Below are positions 50,926-59,141 of a stretch of DNA of 64,000 bases, piece after piece. A program made the translations under genes and the position numbers. Every line of letters begins with the position of its first letter. The first letter of the stretch is position 1. The DNA is taken from contig NZ_JABWGO010000002.1 of the NCBI RefSeq assembly GCF_013363995.1, forward strand, positions 496,001 to 560,000, read 5' to 3'. This DNA comes from Nonomuraea rhodomycinica (lineage in GTDB: Bacteria > Actinomycetota > Actinomycetes > Streptosporangiales > Streptosporangiaceae). The notes under the pieces are model-generated. The model had not been told where the DNA came from. It did no database searches and saw only the letters and a list, made by a program, of their open reading frames with translations.

Positions 50926-52497
50926 TCACCTGGACGTCGCGGGCTTGATCTTCGGGCAGTTCGCGCCGTTCGCGGGGGCGGTCCGGGTGAGCAGGTACCG
51001 GTCCACGTAGCGGTCCACGCACGCCGAGCCCTTGCGGTACGCGGTGTGGCCGTCGCCGTCGAAGGTGAGCAGCACGCCAGAGGAGAGCTGCGAGGCCAGC
51101 GCCTGCGCCCACTTGTACGGCGTGGCCGGGTCGCGCAGGGTGCCGATCACCAGGATGGTCGGCGCGCCGTCGGCCCGCAGCGGCCGGACCGAGGTCTTCC
51201 GCCTGACCGGCCAGTAGTCGCACGGCGAGGTCCCGTTCCTGGGGTCGGGCTTGTGGGTGGCCGGGTGGTCGAGGCAGTCGACGGCCTCCTGCGCGGCGAA
51301 GCTGTTGGCGTACGTCCCGTCGGCCCGGCGCTCGTTGTACAGGTCCGCGAGCAGCAGCAGCCTGGTCCCGTCGCCCTGGAAGGCGTCGGCCAGCGCCTGG
51401 CGCAGCACGGGCCAGGCCGACTCGCTGTAGAGGGCCGACATGATCCCGGTGATCGCGATCGACTCGCTGGCCTGCCTGCCGTCGTACTGGTTGCGCAGCG
51501 GCGCCCTGTCCACCCGCTTGAGCAGCGCCTCCAGCTTCGCGTTGGCCGCGCTCAGCCTGTGCGCGCGGAACGGGCAGTCCGCGCGCTTGAAGCAGTCGCG
51601 CAGGAACGAGTCGAAGGCCACGCCGAAGCCGCCGGACTGGCCGGTGCCGACCTCGTCGCCGGTCCGGGTGGGGTCCATGGCGCCGTCGAGCACCAGGGCG
51701 CGCACCTTGCCGGGGAACAGGTCGGCGTACGTGGCGCCGAGGAAGGTGCCGTACGAGAAGCCCACGTACGTCAGGCGCGACTCGCCGAGGGCGGCGCGCA
51801 GCACGTCCATGTCGCGGGCCGCGTCCGGGGTGCCGAGGTGGGGCAGCAGCCTGCCGGAACGGGCCTTGCACGCCTGGGCGAACTGCTTCTGCGCCAGGTC
51901 CAGGTTCTTGACCTCGAAGGCGGTGTCGGGAGTCCGGTCGATGGCGTAGTAGGAGTCGAGCTGGCCGTCGGTGAAGCAGCGCACGGGGGTGGAGGCGCCG
52001 ACGCCACGCGGATCGAAGCCGACCAGGTCGAACCGGGCGCGGACGGCGGGGGACAGGAAGGCGTCGGCGTTCCTGGCCGCCTCGATGCCGGACCCGCCGG
52101 GGCCGCCGGGGTTGATGACGACCGAGCCGAGCCGTCTGCCGGTGGCGGGCAGGCGGATCAGGGCGATGTCGATCCGGTCGCCGGCCGGGTCGGCGTAGTC
52201 GAGCGGCACCTTGAGCTTGGCGCACTGGTAGGCGCCGCCGCACGCCTTCCAGGGCGGCCGCTGGCCGTAGTACGCGGCGAGCGCGGCGGGAGCGCCCGGA
52301 GCCGCCTGGACGGCCGGAGCCGCCTGGACGCCCGGCGCCGCCTGGACGGCCGGAGCCTTCCGCGCGACCGGGACGGTCGGGGAGACCCGGGCGGTCGGGG
52401 ACAGCTCGGCGGCCTGGGCGGGTGTCGCGGTGGCGGCCAGGCCCGCGATGAGCAGGCCGGCGAGTGCGGGTGTGATCACCCTCGGTAGGCGTCGCAT
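50926..52497 (-). CDS. Secreted alpha/beta-hydrolase, tripeptidyl aminopeptidase-like
   Basis: Encodes 523 residues. Sec signal peptide (MRRLPRVITPALAGLLIAGLAATATPAQA), then a 40-residue linker with repeats of VQAAPG/VQAAPA, then a hydrolase of the SlpD/SlpE/proline-iminopeptidase type: VVINPGGPGGSG (oxyanion), GFDPRGVGAS, GFSYGTFLGATYADLF (Ser nucleophile), ILVIGTLRDPATPYKWA (Asp) and FDGDGHTAY (His). A C-terminal TAP-like cap, CVDRYVDRYLLT, is present. Expected to remove di- or tripeptides from extracellular proteins. GAGGAC precedes the ATG at 52497. Transcribed alone, divergent from the lipoprotein gene. Confidence 0.87.
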   Translation of the reverse strand: MRRLPRVITPALAGLLIAGLAATATPAQAAELSPTARVSPTVPVARKAPAVQAAPGVQAAPAVQAAPGAPAALAAYYGQRPPWKACGGAYQCAKLKVPLDYADPAGDRIDIALIRLPATGRRLGSVVINPGGPGGSGIEAARNADAFLSPAVRARFDLVGFDPRGVGASTPVRCFTDGQLDSYYAIDRTPDTAFEVKNLDLAQKQFAQACKARSGRLLPHLGTPDAARDMDVLRAALGESRLTYVGFSYGTFLGATYADLFPGKVRALVLDGAMDPTRTGDEVGTGQSGGFGVAFDSFLRDCFKRADCPFRAHRLSAANAKLEALLKRVDRAPLRNQYDGRQASESIAITGIMSALYSESAWPVLRQALADAFQGDGTRLLLLADLYNERRADGTYANSFAAQEAVDCLDHPATHKPDPRNGTSPCDYWPVRRKTSVRPLRADGAPTILVIGTLRDPATPYKWAQALASQLSSGVLLTFDGDGHTAYRKGSACVDRYVDRYLLTRTAPANGANCPKIKPATSR

Positions 52498-52710
52498 GGC
52501 AGTGTCCTCGTCTGGCGGCCGCGTCTGGGGATTTTCGCCTGGTTGGCCCCTGATTATGGGGACGGGCCGGTTGCGAGGGCCTTGACGGCCGCTGACCAGT
52601 GACAACAGTGAAAGTTGAGGCATTTGCGGCGCTTGTGGGAGAGTCGTACCCCTGCGGCGAGCCGGGCTCCCGGCGCCGGAGGCGTTCCCCCCGAAAGGTG
52701 ATCCACGATC

Positions 52711-53289
52711 ATGCGGAAGACGATCGCGCTGGCCGTCACGGCCGTGGCGCTGACCGGCTGCGGGGTGATCCCCGGCAGTCAGCGGAGCGGCGGCGGCGAG
52801 AGCGGGCAGGCGCAGCAGACCACGGCGCGGACCGAGACCACCACCGCCACCACCGCCCCCGCCGCGCCCCAGCAGACCGAGGTGATCGCCAGCCGTGAGG
52901 CGAGCACGACCTCCGGCGGCCAGAGCGGCAAGGCAAGGGTGGACATCACCGGCCTCAAGCGCCAGGGCAGGACCGCCACCCTCACCTGGACCGTCACCGC
53001 CCTCGACGGCAAGGTCAACCTGCACAACGGCATGGGCACCGCCGCCCTCGACATGACGGTGTCCGGCGTCTCGCTCATCGACCCGGTCAACGCCAAGCGC
53101 TACCGCGTGGCCCGCAACGGCACGAGCGCCGACAGCGAGTGCGTCTGCTCCAAGACCCAGGGGCAGTTCCTGGAGAACGGCGCCACCAGCTCGCTCTACG
53201 CCGTCTTCGCGGCCCCGCCCGCCGACGTCACGAAGATCAACGTGGAGATGCCGATGATCGGCGTGCTCACCGATGTCCCGATTTCTTAG
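52711..53289 (+). CDS. Putative lipoprotein
   Basis: Encodes 192 residues. Lipobox ALTGC at residue 17, Thr/Gln-rich linker (about 20-65), then a beta-rich domain (KARVDITGLKRQGRTATLTWTVTAL, NLHNGMGTAALDMTVSGVSLIDP) with a cysteine pair ECVC. The family is not recognised, although it resembles extracytoplasmic DUF-type Ig-like domains. It overlaps the OmpA-like gene by 17 bp, so the two are made together and probably work together at the outer face of the membrane. Confidence 0.72.
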   Translation: MRKTIALAVTAVALTGCGVIPGSQRSGGGESGQAQQTTARTETTTATTAPAAPQQTEVIASREASTTSGGQSGKARVDITGLKRQGRTATLTWTVTALDGKVNLHNGMGTAALDMTVSGVSLIDPVNAKRYRVARNGTSADSECVCSKTQGQFLENGATSSLYAVFAAPPADVTKINVEMPMIGVLTDVPIS

Positions 53290-53848
53290 CGTCGCCTCGC
53301 TCGGCGTCGCCGCCGGGCTGCTGCTGCCGGCGACCCCGCTGTTCAGCAGCCCCACCGTCCCGCCCGTCCCCTCGGACGCGTACGCGCCCGTGGAGGACCT
53401 CGTGCTGCCCGTCGAGGACGTGATCGGCGAGGTCGAGTCGCTCGACGGCGCCCAGAGCGAGACCAAGCAGGGCACCCAGGTCACGGTCGCGCTCACCAGC
53501 GACGTGCTGTTCGCGCTGGACAGGTGGACGCTGACCGGCGCCGCCCGCAAGCGGCTCCAGGGCGTCGCCGAGCAGGTCAAGGCCGAGGGCGCGGGCGGTG
53601 TCGTCAAGGTGCAGGGGCACACGGACGACCAGGGCTCCGACGCGTACAACCTGCGGCTGTCCCAGCGCCGCGCCCAGGCGGTGGAGCAGGCGCTGCGCGG
53701 GCTGCTCGCGGGCGCCGACGTCACGCTCCAGGCGCAGGGGTACGGCGAGAGCCGGCCCAAGCTGCCGAACATCGTCGAGGGCAAGCCCGTGGAGGGCAAC
53801 CGGGCCCGCAACCGGCGCGTGGAGATCGTCTTCGACGCACGCCAGTGA
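53273..53848 (+). CDS. OmpA/MotB-domain protein
   Basis: Encodes 191 residues. Short signal peptide, then a Pro/Val-rich spacer, then an OmpA C-terminal peptidoglycan-binding domain: DVLFALDRWTLTGAARKRL, VQGHTDDQGSDAYNLRLSQRRAQAV, GYGESRP and NRARNRRVEIVF. These residues bind diaminopimelate-containing peptidoglycan. Overlaps the upstream lipoprotein gene by 17 bp. Its stop codon is the first base triplet of a five-copy 31-bp tandem array shared with the end of the convergent protease gene. Confidence 0.85.
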   Translation: MSRFLSVASLGVAAGLLLPATPLFSSPTVPPVPSDAYAPVEDLVLPVEDVIGEVESLDGAQSETKQGTQVTVALTSDVLFALDRWTLTGAARKRLQGVAEQVKAEGAGGVVKVQGHTDDQGSDAYNLRLSQRRAQAVEQALRGLLAGADVTLQAQGYGESRPKLPNIVEGKPVEGNRARNRRVEIVFDARQ

Positions 53849-54000
53849 GCCGCGTTCAGGCGCCGCCGGCCGCCGGTGAGCCGTGCTCGGTCTCCGTCGG
53901 CCGGTAGTGAGCCGTGCTCGGTCTCCGTCGGCCGGTAGTGGGCCGTGCTCGGTCTCCGTCGACGGCCGGTGAGTGGCGCTCAGGCGCTGTCAGTCGCCGG
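53846..54000. repeat. Five-copy 31-bp tandem array starting at the OmpA-like stop codon
   Basis: Units begin at 53846, 53877, 53908, 53939 and 53970, exactly 31 bp apart, each starting TGAG or TGGG. Units 2 and 3 are identical over 31 bp, unit 4 is nearly so, and units 1 and 5 are diverged but similar to each other (both end CGCCGG). The first TGA is the real stop of the OmpA-like gene; the last unit covers the stop and terminal codons of the convergent HtrA-like gene (stop 53990-53992). Confidence 0.85.
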
Positions 54001-55111
54001 GCAGCTCGCCCAGGGTTGCCGTGACCGTGGCCTGGCCGCCGTCCGGGCGGACGAGGCCGACCTTGACCTGGTCGCCGGGCTTGAGCGTGGTCAGCGTCTC
54101 GGACAGGGCCGCCATGGTCGGCGTCTCGGTGCCGTTGATCGAGACGATCACGTCGCCCGGCTGGATGCCCGCCTTCTGCGCGCCGCTGCCGGGCTCGACG
54201 CTGACCACCCCGACCCCCGCGGGCTGCCCGTCCTGGCCGACGACCGTGCTGCCCCGGATGCCGAGGGCGGCGCGGTGCGTGTTGGTGACCTTGCCCTGGC
54301 GGATGATCTGGCCGGCGATGTCCGTGGCGGTGTTGCTGGGGATGGCGAAGCCGATGCCGGGCGCCGCCCCGCCGCCCAGGTTCGGGTCCGTGGCGGCCAG
54401 CGTCGGGATGCCGATGACCTGGCCGGACAGGTCGACGAGGGCGCCGCCGCTGTTGCCGGGGTTGATGGCGGCCGAGGTCTGGATCGCGTTGGCGATCGTC
54501 GCGCCGGGGGACTCCGGGTCCTGGGGCTCGCTGACCGTGCGGCCGAGGGCGGAGACGATGCCGTCCGTCACGCTGCCCGACAGGCCGAGCGGGTTGCCCA
54601 TGGCCAGCACGAGCTGGCCGACGCGCAGCTTGGCGGAGTCGCCGAACCGGGCGGGCTTCAGCCCCTTCGGGTCGTCCACCTTGATCACCGCGAGGTCGCC
54701 GGCCGGGAAGGACCTGACCAGCCGGGCGCTGCGGCCGGCCCCGCCGGTGGCCAGCGTCACCTGCATCTGGGTGGCCTCGCCGACCACGTGCGCGTTGGTG
54801 ACGATGTGGCCCGCCGTGTCGTACACGATCCCGGAGCCGAGGCCCACCTTGGTGGTGATCTGCACGATGGACGGCAGGACCTCCTTGATGACCTGCTCGT
54901 ACGCGGATTCCAGCGCCTGGGGCGACGGCGGTGCGCCCGCGCCGGCCGGCGGGCTGGTCGCGGTGTCCGTGGCGGCGGACGGGGCGGTGGACGGTGCGGT
55001 GGCGGTGGCGCCTCCGGAGGGCGTCGTGGGACCGGCGCTGGTGGCGGACTGCAGCGCCGAGCAGCCGGTCAGCAGGATGGTCATGGCGAATCCTGCGACG
55101 ATCTTCCTCAT
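53990..55111 (-). CDS. HtrA/DegP-like lipoprotein serine protease with PDZ domain
   Basis: Encodes 373 residues. Lipobox LLTGC at about residue 17, Ala/Thr/Pro linker, then a trypsin-like protease with an intact triad: His in HIVTNAHVVGEA (about 109), Asp in GDLAVIKVDD (about 140), Ser in NPGNSGGALVD (about 222). One C-terminal PDZ domain: GVGVVSVEPGSGAQKAGIQPGDVIVSINGTET. It is a surface-anchored quality-control protease. Start is ATG 55111. It ends inside the 31-bp array. Confidence 0.9.
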   Translation of the reverse strand: MRKIVAGFAMTILLTGCSALQSATSAGPTTPSGGATATAPSTAPSAATDTATSPPAGAGAPPSPQALESAYEQVIKEVLPSIVQITTKVGLGSGIVYDTAGHIVTNAHVVGEATQMQVTLATGGAGRSARLVRSFPAGDLAVIKVDDPKGLKPARFGDSAKLRVGQLVLAMGNPLGLSGSVTDGIVSALGRTVSEPQDPESPGATIANAIQTSAAINPGNSGGALVDLSGQVIGIPTLAATDPNLGGGAAPGIGFAIPSNTATDIAGQIIRQGKVTNTHRAALGIRGSTVVGQDGQPAGVGVVSVEPGSGAQKAGIQPGDVIVSINGTETPTMAALSETLTTLKPGDQVKVGLVRPDGGQATVTATLGELPGD

Positions 55112-55295
55112 GCGGTGATACCTGCCCGGTGGGCGGAGAAAGATACGCCATTGCGACGTTTGACCTGTTAGCGGGGGTCGTGGGGATTTGGTCCCTGCGT
55201 TGGGGTGTGGTGGCGGGGACTGTCGGTTACAGAATAAAATTCTGGCCGGGACATGGCGGAAATATCCCGGCGTGAAGTGACGTAACCTCAAGGTC

Positions 55296-56687
55296 ATGGC
55301 GGACGTCGGTGACCAGCAGCCCTCCCAAGATGCTCCCACGACCCCCTTCCGGAAGATCGTCGTGCCCGCGGACGAGACGGCCGGTCCCGCGGACGAGACG
55401 GTCCGGATCTCCCGGCCGCCCGTGCCCCGCCCGTCCGGCCCCGCGGAGCCGCCGTCACGGCCGCAGCAGCAGGGCCCGGCGCCGCGGTCCGGCCCCCGCC
55501 AGAGCCCGCCCTCCGGCCCTCAGCCCGCCGGTCCGTCGTACGGCGCGCAGCCCCGTTCGGGGCCCCAGGGTGCCGCGCCGTACGGGACGCAGCCGCGCTC
55601 CGGCCCCCAGGGCGCCTCTCCGCACGGGGCTCAGGCCCAGTCCGGGCCGCAGCCTGCCGCGCCGTACGGGACGCAGCCGCGCTCCGGCCCCCAGGGCGCC
55701 TCGCCCTACGGTGCGCAGCCGCGCTCCGGCCCCCAGGCCGGTTCCTCGTACGGTGCGCAGCCGCGCTCGGGCCCTCAGGGCGGTCCGGCGTACGGCTCCC
55801 CGGCGGGCGGCACGTGGATGGGCGCGGCGACCCGGGTGGGTTCCGGACCGGGGCCCTCGCAGCAGTACCCGCTGCCGCCGGCCCTTCCTCCGGCCCCGCC
55901 CAAGTCCGGCCTGTTCAGCCGCATCGGTGACATCCCCATCCGGGTCGTCTACCTCCTCGGCGCGATCATCGCCACCGTGGCGGCCGTGCTCCTCATCTTC
56001 ACCCTCTTCTCCGGCGACGTGCCCAAGAACCAGCAGCCGCAGGGCGGCTCGATCCCGCCTCCGCCCGCCGCCGCGGAGCCGACGGCCGCCGTCCGGTCGG
56101 CCACCGCCTCGGCGGCGCCGTCGCCCGCCACGGTGGAGCTGCCGTCCGTGCCGGCCACGAAGGAGTACGCCGTGCTGCCCGGCACGGCCTCGGTCGTGAT
56201 CGGCCTGGTGGACGACCAGCAGGCGGGCCTGTCCTACCCGCGCCTCGGCGCGCCGTGGAAGACGGCCACGGTCGCGCCGTTCACGGTGGCGCAGCGCGCC
56301 GGCAAGGCGGCCGCGCCGGGCGTCCCGGTCGCGCTGATCGGCTCGGCGCCGCTGCCGGGCGCGGCGCCCGCGACCCCGCCCGCGAAGGAGGCGGACTACC
56401 GCAAGCTGGCCGCGCGCGCCGCGAAGTGGGCGCTCGGCGCCCAGTACCCGCCCGGCGCCACCCTGACCTGGACGGGCTCCGAGCGCGCCGCCCTCGGCAA
56501 GGGCTGGACGCTCTCCTTCGAGGTCGCCTACCGGACGGACGGCGGGCGGCGGGTGGCCCAGGGCCTCGTGTCCGTCGTGAACGCGGGGCGGGCCAAACCC
56601 GCGATGCTGTTCGCCTCGATCCCGGAGAGCGGCAGGTCCCGCTGGCGTGACCTGAACACCCTGGCCGACCGCGTCACTCCCGCCTAG
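55296..56687 (+). CDS. Proline-rich single-pass membrane protein with repeat region
   Basis: Encodes 463 residues. The cytoplasmic N-terminal half contains six or seven imperfect 14-residue repeats of the form YGAQPRSGPQGAAP (about residues 78-175), a transmembrane helix at about 210-235 (VVYLLGAIIATVAAVLLIFTLF), a Pro/Ala linker and an extracytoplasmic domain of about 180 residues (YAVLPGTASVVIGLVDDQ, LSYPRLGAPWKTATVAPF, GWTLSFEVAYRTDGGRRVA). The exterior domain is shared by many actinomycete membrane proteins of unknown role. Proline/glycine-rich cytoplasmic tails can mediate polar localisation (inference). AAGG precedes ATG 55296. Confidence 0.72.
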   Translation: MADVGDQQPSQDAPTTPFRKIVVPADETAGPADETVRISRPPVPRPSGPAEPPSRPQQQGPAPRSGPRQSPPSGPQPAGPSYGAQPRSGPQGAAPYGTQPRSGPQGASPHGAQAQSGPQPAAPYGTQPRSGPQGASPYGAQPRSGPQAGSSYGAQPRSGPQGGPAYGSPAGGTWMGAATRVGSGPGPSQQYPLPPALPPAPPKSGLFSRIGDIPIRVVYLLGAIIATVAAVLLIFTLFSGDVPKNQQPQGGSIPPPPAAAEPTAAVRSATASAAPSPATVELPSVPATKEYAVLPGTASVVIGLVDDQQAGLSYPRLGAPWKTATVAPFTVAQRAGKAAAPGVPVALIGSAPLPGAAPATPPAKEADYRKLAARAAKWALGAQYPPGATLTWTGSERAALGKGWTLSFEVAYRTDGGRRVAQGLVSVVNAGRAKPAMLFASIPESGRSRWRDLNTLADRVTPA

Positions 56688-56792
56688 CGGGCGAGGTCCT
56701 CGCCCTGCCGGAGCGCGGCGACGCCGGCGCCCGGGACCGTGCGCGGCGTCTCGTGCCGGCAGCCGTCGCCCGGCGCACGTCTTCCCTTTATC

Positions 56793-56822
56793 CCAGAAGC
56801 ATCCTCTAGAATATGGTTCTGG
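56793..56822. promoter_or_regulatory. Overlapping inverted repeats upstream of the acyl-CoA dehydrogenase
   Basis: AGAA-N5-TTCT (56808-56820) lies within a wider CCAGAA ... TTCTGG dyad (56793-56822), 32 bp before the ATG. Similar dyads are bound by TetR regulators of lipid or steroid catabolism; the exact factor cannot be named. Confidence 0.4.
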
Positions 56823-56853
56823 CATGACCGGGACCGCGGCTGGAGGATGAGCT

Positions 56854-59052
56854 ATGGCGATCGGGTTGAACGAGGAGCACGAGGCGCTCCGCGAGTCGGT
56901 GAGCGGCTGGGCCGAGCGGAACATCCCCGCCGAGCTGCCACGGACCCCGACGGACGAGCGGCCCTCGTTCTGGTCGGGACTCGCCGAGCAGGGACTGCTG
57001 GGGCTGCACCTGCCCGAGGAGGCCGGCGGCTCCGGCTACGGGCTGCTGGAGGCCGCGGTGGCCGTCGAGGCGCTGGCCGAGCGGCTGGTGCCCGGCCCGT
57101 ACGTGCCGACCGTGCTCGCGAGCGCGGTGGTGCACGCCTCCAAGCGCCATGACCTGCTCCAGGGTCTCGCCGACGGCACGCTCACGGGCGCCGTGGCGCT
57201 GACCGGCACGGCGTTCGCGACCGCGGGCGGCCTGACGGGGACGCTCGCCGATGACGGGTCGCTGGTGGTCTCGGGCTCCGTCGAGCCGGTGCTGGGCGGG
57301 GCGTCCGCGGACGTGCTGGTGCTGCCCGTGTCCGCCGCCGGCGGCGAGGTGTGGATCGCGCTCGACGCCGCCGCCGCGGCCGTCACCCCGCTGAAGTCCC
57401 TGGACCTCACCCGGTCGTCGGCGAAGGTGGAGCTGGCGGACGTGACCGTGCCCGCCGGGCGGGTGCTGGAGGGCGTCGAGGGCCTCGACGTGCGCAACCT
57501 GGCCGCCGTGCTGCTCGGCGCCGAGGCCGCCGGCCTGGCCGCGTGGTGCGTGCGCGCCGCCTCCGACTACGCCAAGGTACGCGTCCAGTTCGGCCGCCCG
57601 ATCGGCCAGTTCCAGGGCATCAAGCACAAGCTGTCGCGGATGCTGGTGGCGCTGGAGCAGGCCCGCGCGACCGTCTGGGACGCCACCCGCGCCGAGGGCG
57701 CCGAGCTGGAGTACGCCGCCGCGATCGCCGGGGTGATGGCGCCCGACGCGGCCGTGCGGTGCGCCCAGGACGCGATCCAGACGTTCGGCGGCATCGGCTA
57801 CACCTTCGAGCACGACGCCCACCTCTACTACCGGCGCGCGCTGACGCTGCGCGCGCTCCTCGGCCCGTCGGCCGGCTGGGCCGCCACGGTCACCGACCTG
57901 GCGCTGCGCGGCGTGTCCCGGGAGATGGAGATCGACCTGCCGGAGGGCGCCGAGGAGCTGCGCGAGTCCATCCGCGCCGAGATCGCCGAGATCAAGGCGC
58001 TGGAGGGCGTGGAGCAGAAGCGGGCGCTGGCCGCGCGCGGCTTCGTCATGCCGCACCTGCCCAAGCCGTGGGGCCGCGCGGCCTCGCCCCTGGAGCAGGT
58101 GCTGATCGCGCAGGAGCTCAAGGCCGCCAAGGTGCGCCTCCCCGCCATGATCATCGGTGCGTGGGTGGTGCCGTCGATCGTCTCGTACGGCACCCAGGAG
58201 CAGCAGGAGCGCTTCCTGCCCAAGACGCTCAGCGGCGAGCTGATCTGGTGCCAGCTCTTCTCCGAGCCGGGCGCGGGCTCCGACCTGGCCTCGCTGCAGA
58301 TGAAGGCGGAGCGGGTCGAGGGCGGCTGGCGGCTCAACGGCCAGAAGATCTGGACCTCCGTCGCCCACGTCGCCGAGTGGGGCATCTGCGTCGCCCGCAA
58401 CTCCTCGGCCGGGTCCAAGCACGAGGGCATCACGTACTTCCTCGTGGACATGAAGGCGCCCGGCGTGACGGTCCGGCCGCTGACCGAGATGACCGGCGAG
58501 AACCTGTTCAACGAGGTGTTCCTCGACGACGTCTTCGTGCCCGACGACCTGGTGGTCGGCGCGGTGGGCGACGGCTGGCGGGTGGCCCGCAACACGCTGT
58601 CCAACGAGCGCGTCTCGCTGTCCTCCGGCTCCGGCGGCACCGGCGCGTCGGTGCCCGACCTGCTGGGGCTGGCCGGTCGGCTCGGGCGGGAGCTCACCCC
58701 GGTCGAGGCGCACCAGGTCGCCGAGGTGATCTGCGAGGGCCACTCGATCAACGCGCTGTCGCTGCGGGTGACGCTCAAGCAGCTCGCCGGCTCCGAGCCG
58801 GGCGCCGACGCGTCGGTGCGCAAGCTGCTGTCCACCGCGCACGCCCAGCACGTGTCGGAGACCGCGGTCTCGCTGCTCGGCCAGGCGGCGGTGGTGGCGG
58901 CCGACATGTCGCTCGGCGACGCCGGCTACTGGAACCGCGCCGTGCTCGCCACGCGCGCCATGACCATCTACGGCGGGACGACGGAGGTCCAGCTCAACAT
59001 CATCGGCGAGCGCATGCTCGGCCTGCCCCGGGACCCGGAGCCCGGCCGCTGA
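56854..59052 (+). CDS. Two-domain acyl-CoA dehydrogenase (FadE34-like)
   Basis: Encodes 732 residues, twice the usual size. The first ACAD half (1-360) has DYAKVRVQFGRPIGQFQGIKH and IQTFGGIGYTFEHDAHLYYRR, with the FEHD glutamate as likely base. The second half (370-732) has CQLFSEPGAGSDLASL, GWRLNGQKIWTS and MTIYGGTTEVQLNIIGERMLG. This tandem arrangement is that of mycobacterial FadE34-type enzymes acting on steroid or bile-acid side-chain CoA thioesters; the substrate here is unproven. GGAGGA precedes the ATG. No partner fadE or electron-transfer gene is adjacent. Confidence 0.88.
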   Translation: MAIGLNEEHEALRESVSGWAERNIPAELPRTPTDERPSFWSGLAEQGLLGLHLPEEAGGSGYGLLEAAVAVEALAERLVPGPYVPTVLASAVVHASKRHDLLQGLADGTLTGAVALTGTAFATAGGLTGTLADDGSLVVSGSVEPVLGGASADVLVLPVSAAGGEVWIALDAAAAAVTPLKSLDLTRSSAKVELADVTVPAGRVLEGVEGLDVRNLAAVLLGAEAAGLAAWCVRAASDYAKVRVQFGRPIGQFQGIKHKLSRMLVALEQARATVWDATRAEGAELEYAAAIAGVMAPDAAVRCAQDAIQTFGGIGYTFEHDAHLYYRRALTLRALLGPSAGWAATVTDLALRGVSREMEIDLPEGAEELRESIRAEIAEIKALEGVEQKRALAARGFVMPHLPKPWGRAASPLEQVLIAQELKAAKVRLPAMIIGAWVVPSIVSYGTQEQQERFLPKTLSGELIWCQLFSEPGAGSDLASLQMKAERVEGGWRLNGQKIWTSVAHVAEWGICVARNSSAGSKHEGITYFLVDMKAPGVTVRPLTEMTGENLFNEVFLDDVFVPDDLVVGAVGDGWRVARNTLSNERVSLSSGSGGTGASVPDLLGLAGRLGRELTPVEAHQVAEVICEGHSINALSLRVTLKQLAGSEPGADASVRKLLSTAHAQHVSETAVSLLGQAAVVAADMSLGDAGYWNRAVLATRAMTIYGGTTEVQLNIIGERMLGLPRDPEPGR

Positions 59053-59073
59053 CCGCGGGGGCCGCGTAGAGGT

Positions 59074-59102
59074 GGGGGCCGGCCACCGATCGACCGGCCC
59101 CC
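59074..59102. terminator. Bidirectional hairpin between convergent genes
   Basis: A perfect 9-bp stem GGGGGCCGG (59074-59082) with CCGGCCCCC (59094-59102) and an 11-nt loop, 22 nt after the dehydrogenase stop and 39 nt beyond the stop of the convergent membrane-protein gene. Confidence 0.65.
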
Positions 59103-59141
59103 TACGGGGGACTCACGGGGTGCGCGGGGAGGCCGGGAGGC

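Noticed and set aside
52497..53811. Minus-strand extension of the secreted hydrolase to about 960 residues
   Set aside because: The frame is open upstream, but a clear signal peptide with ribosome-binding site starts at 52497, and the extension runs antisense to two real genes.
53846..54000. Short CRISPR array
   Set aside because: Units are contiguous with no spacers, the first unit is a stop codon context, and no cas genes are near.
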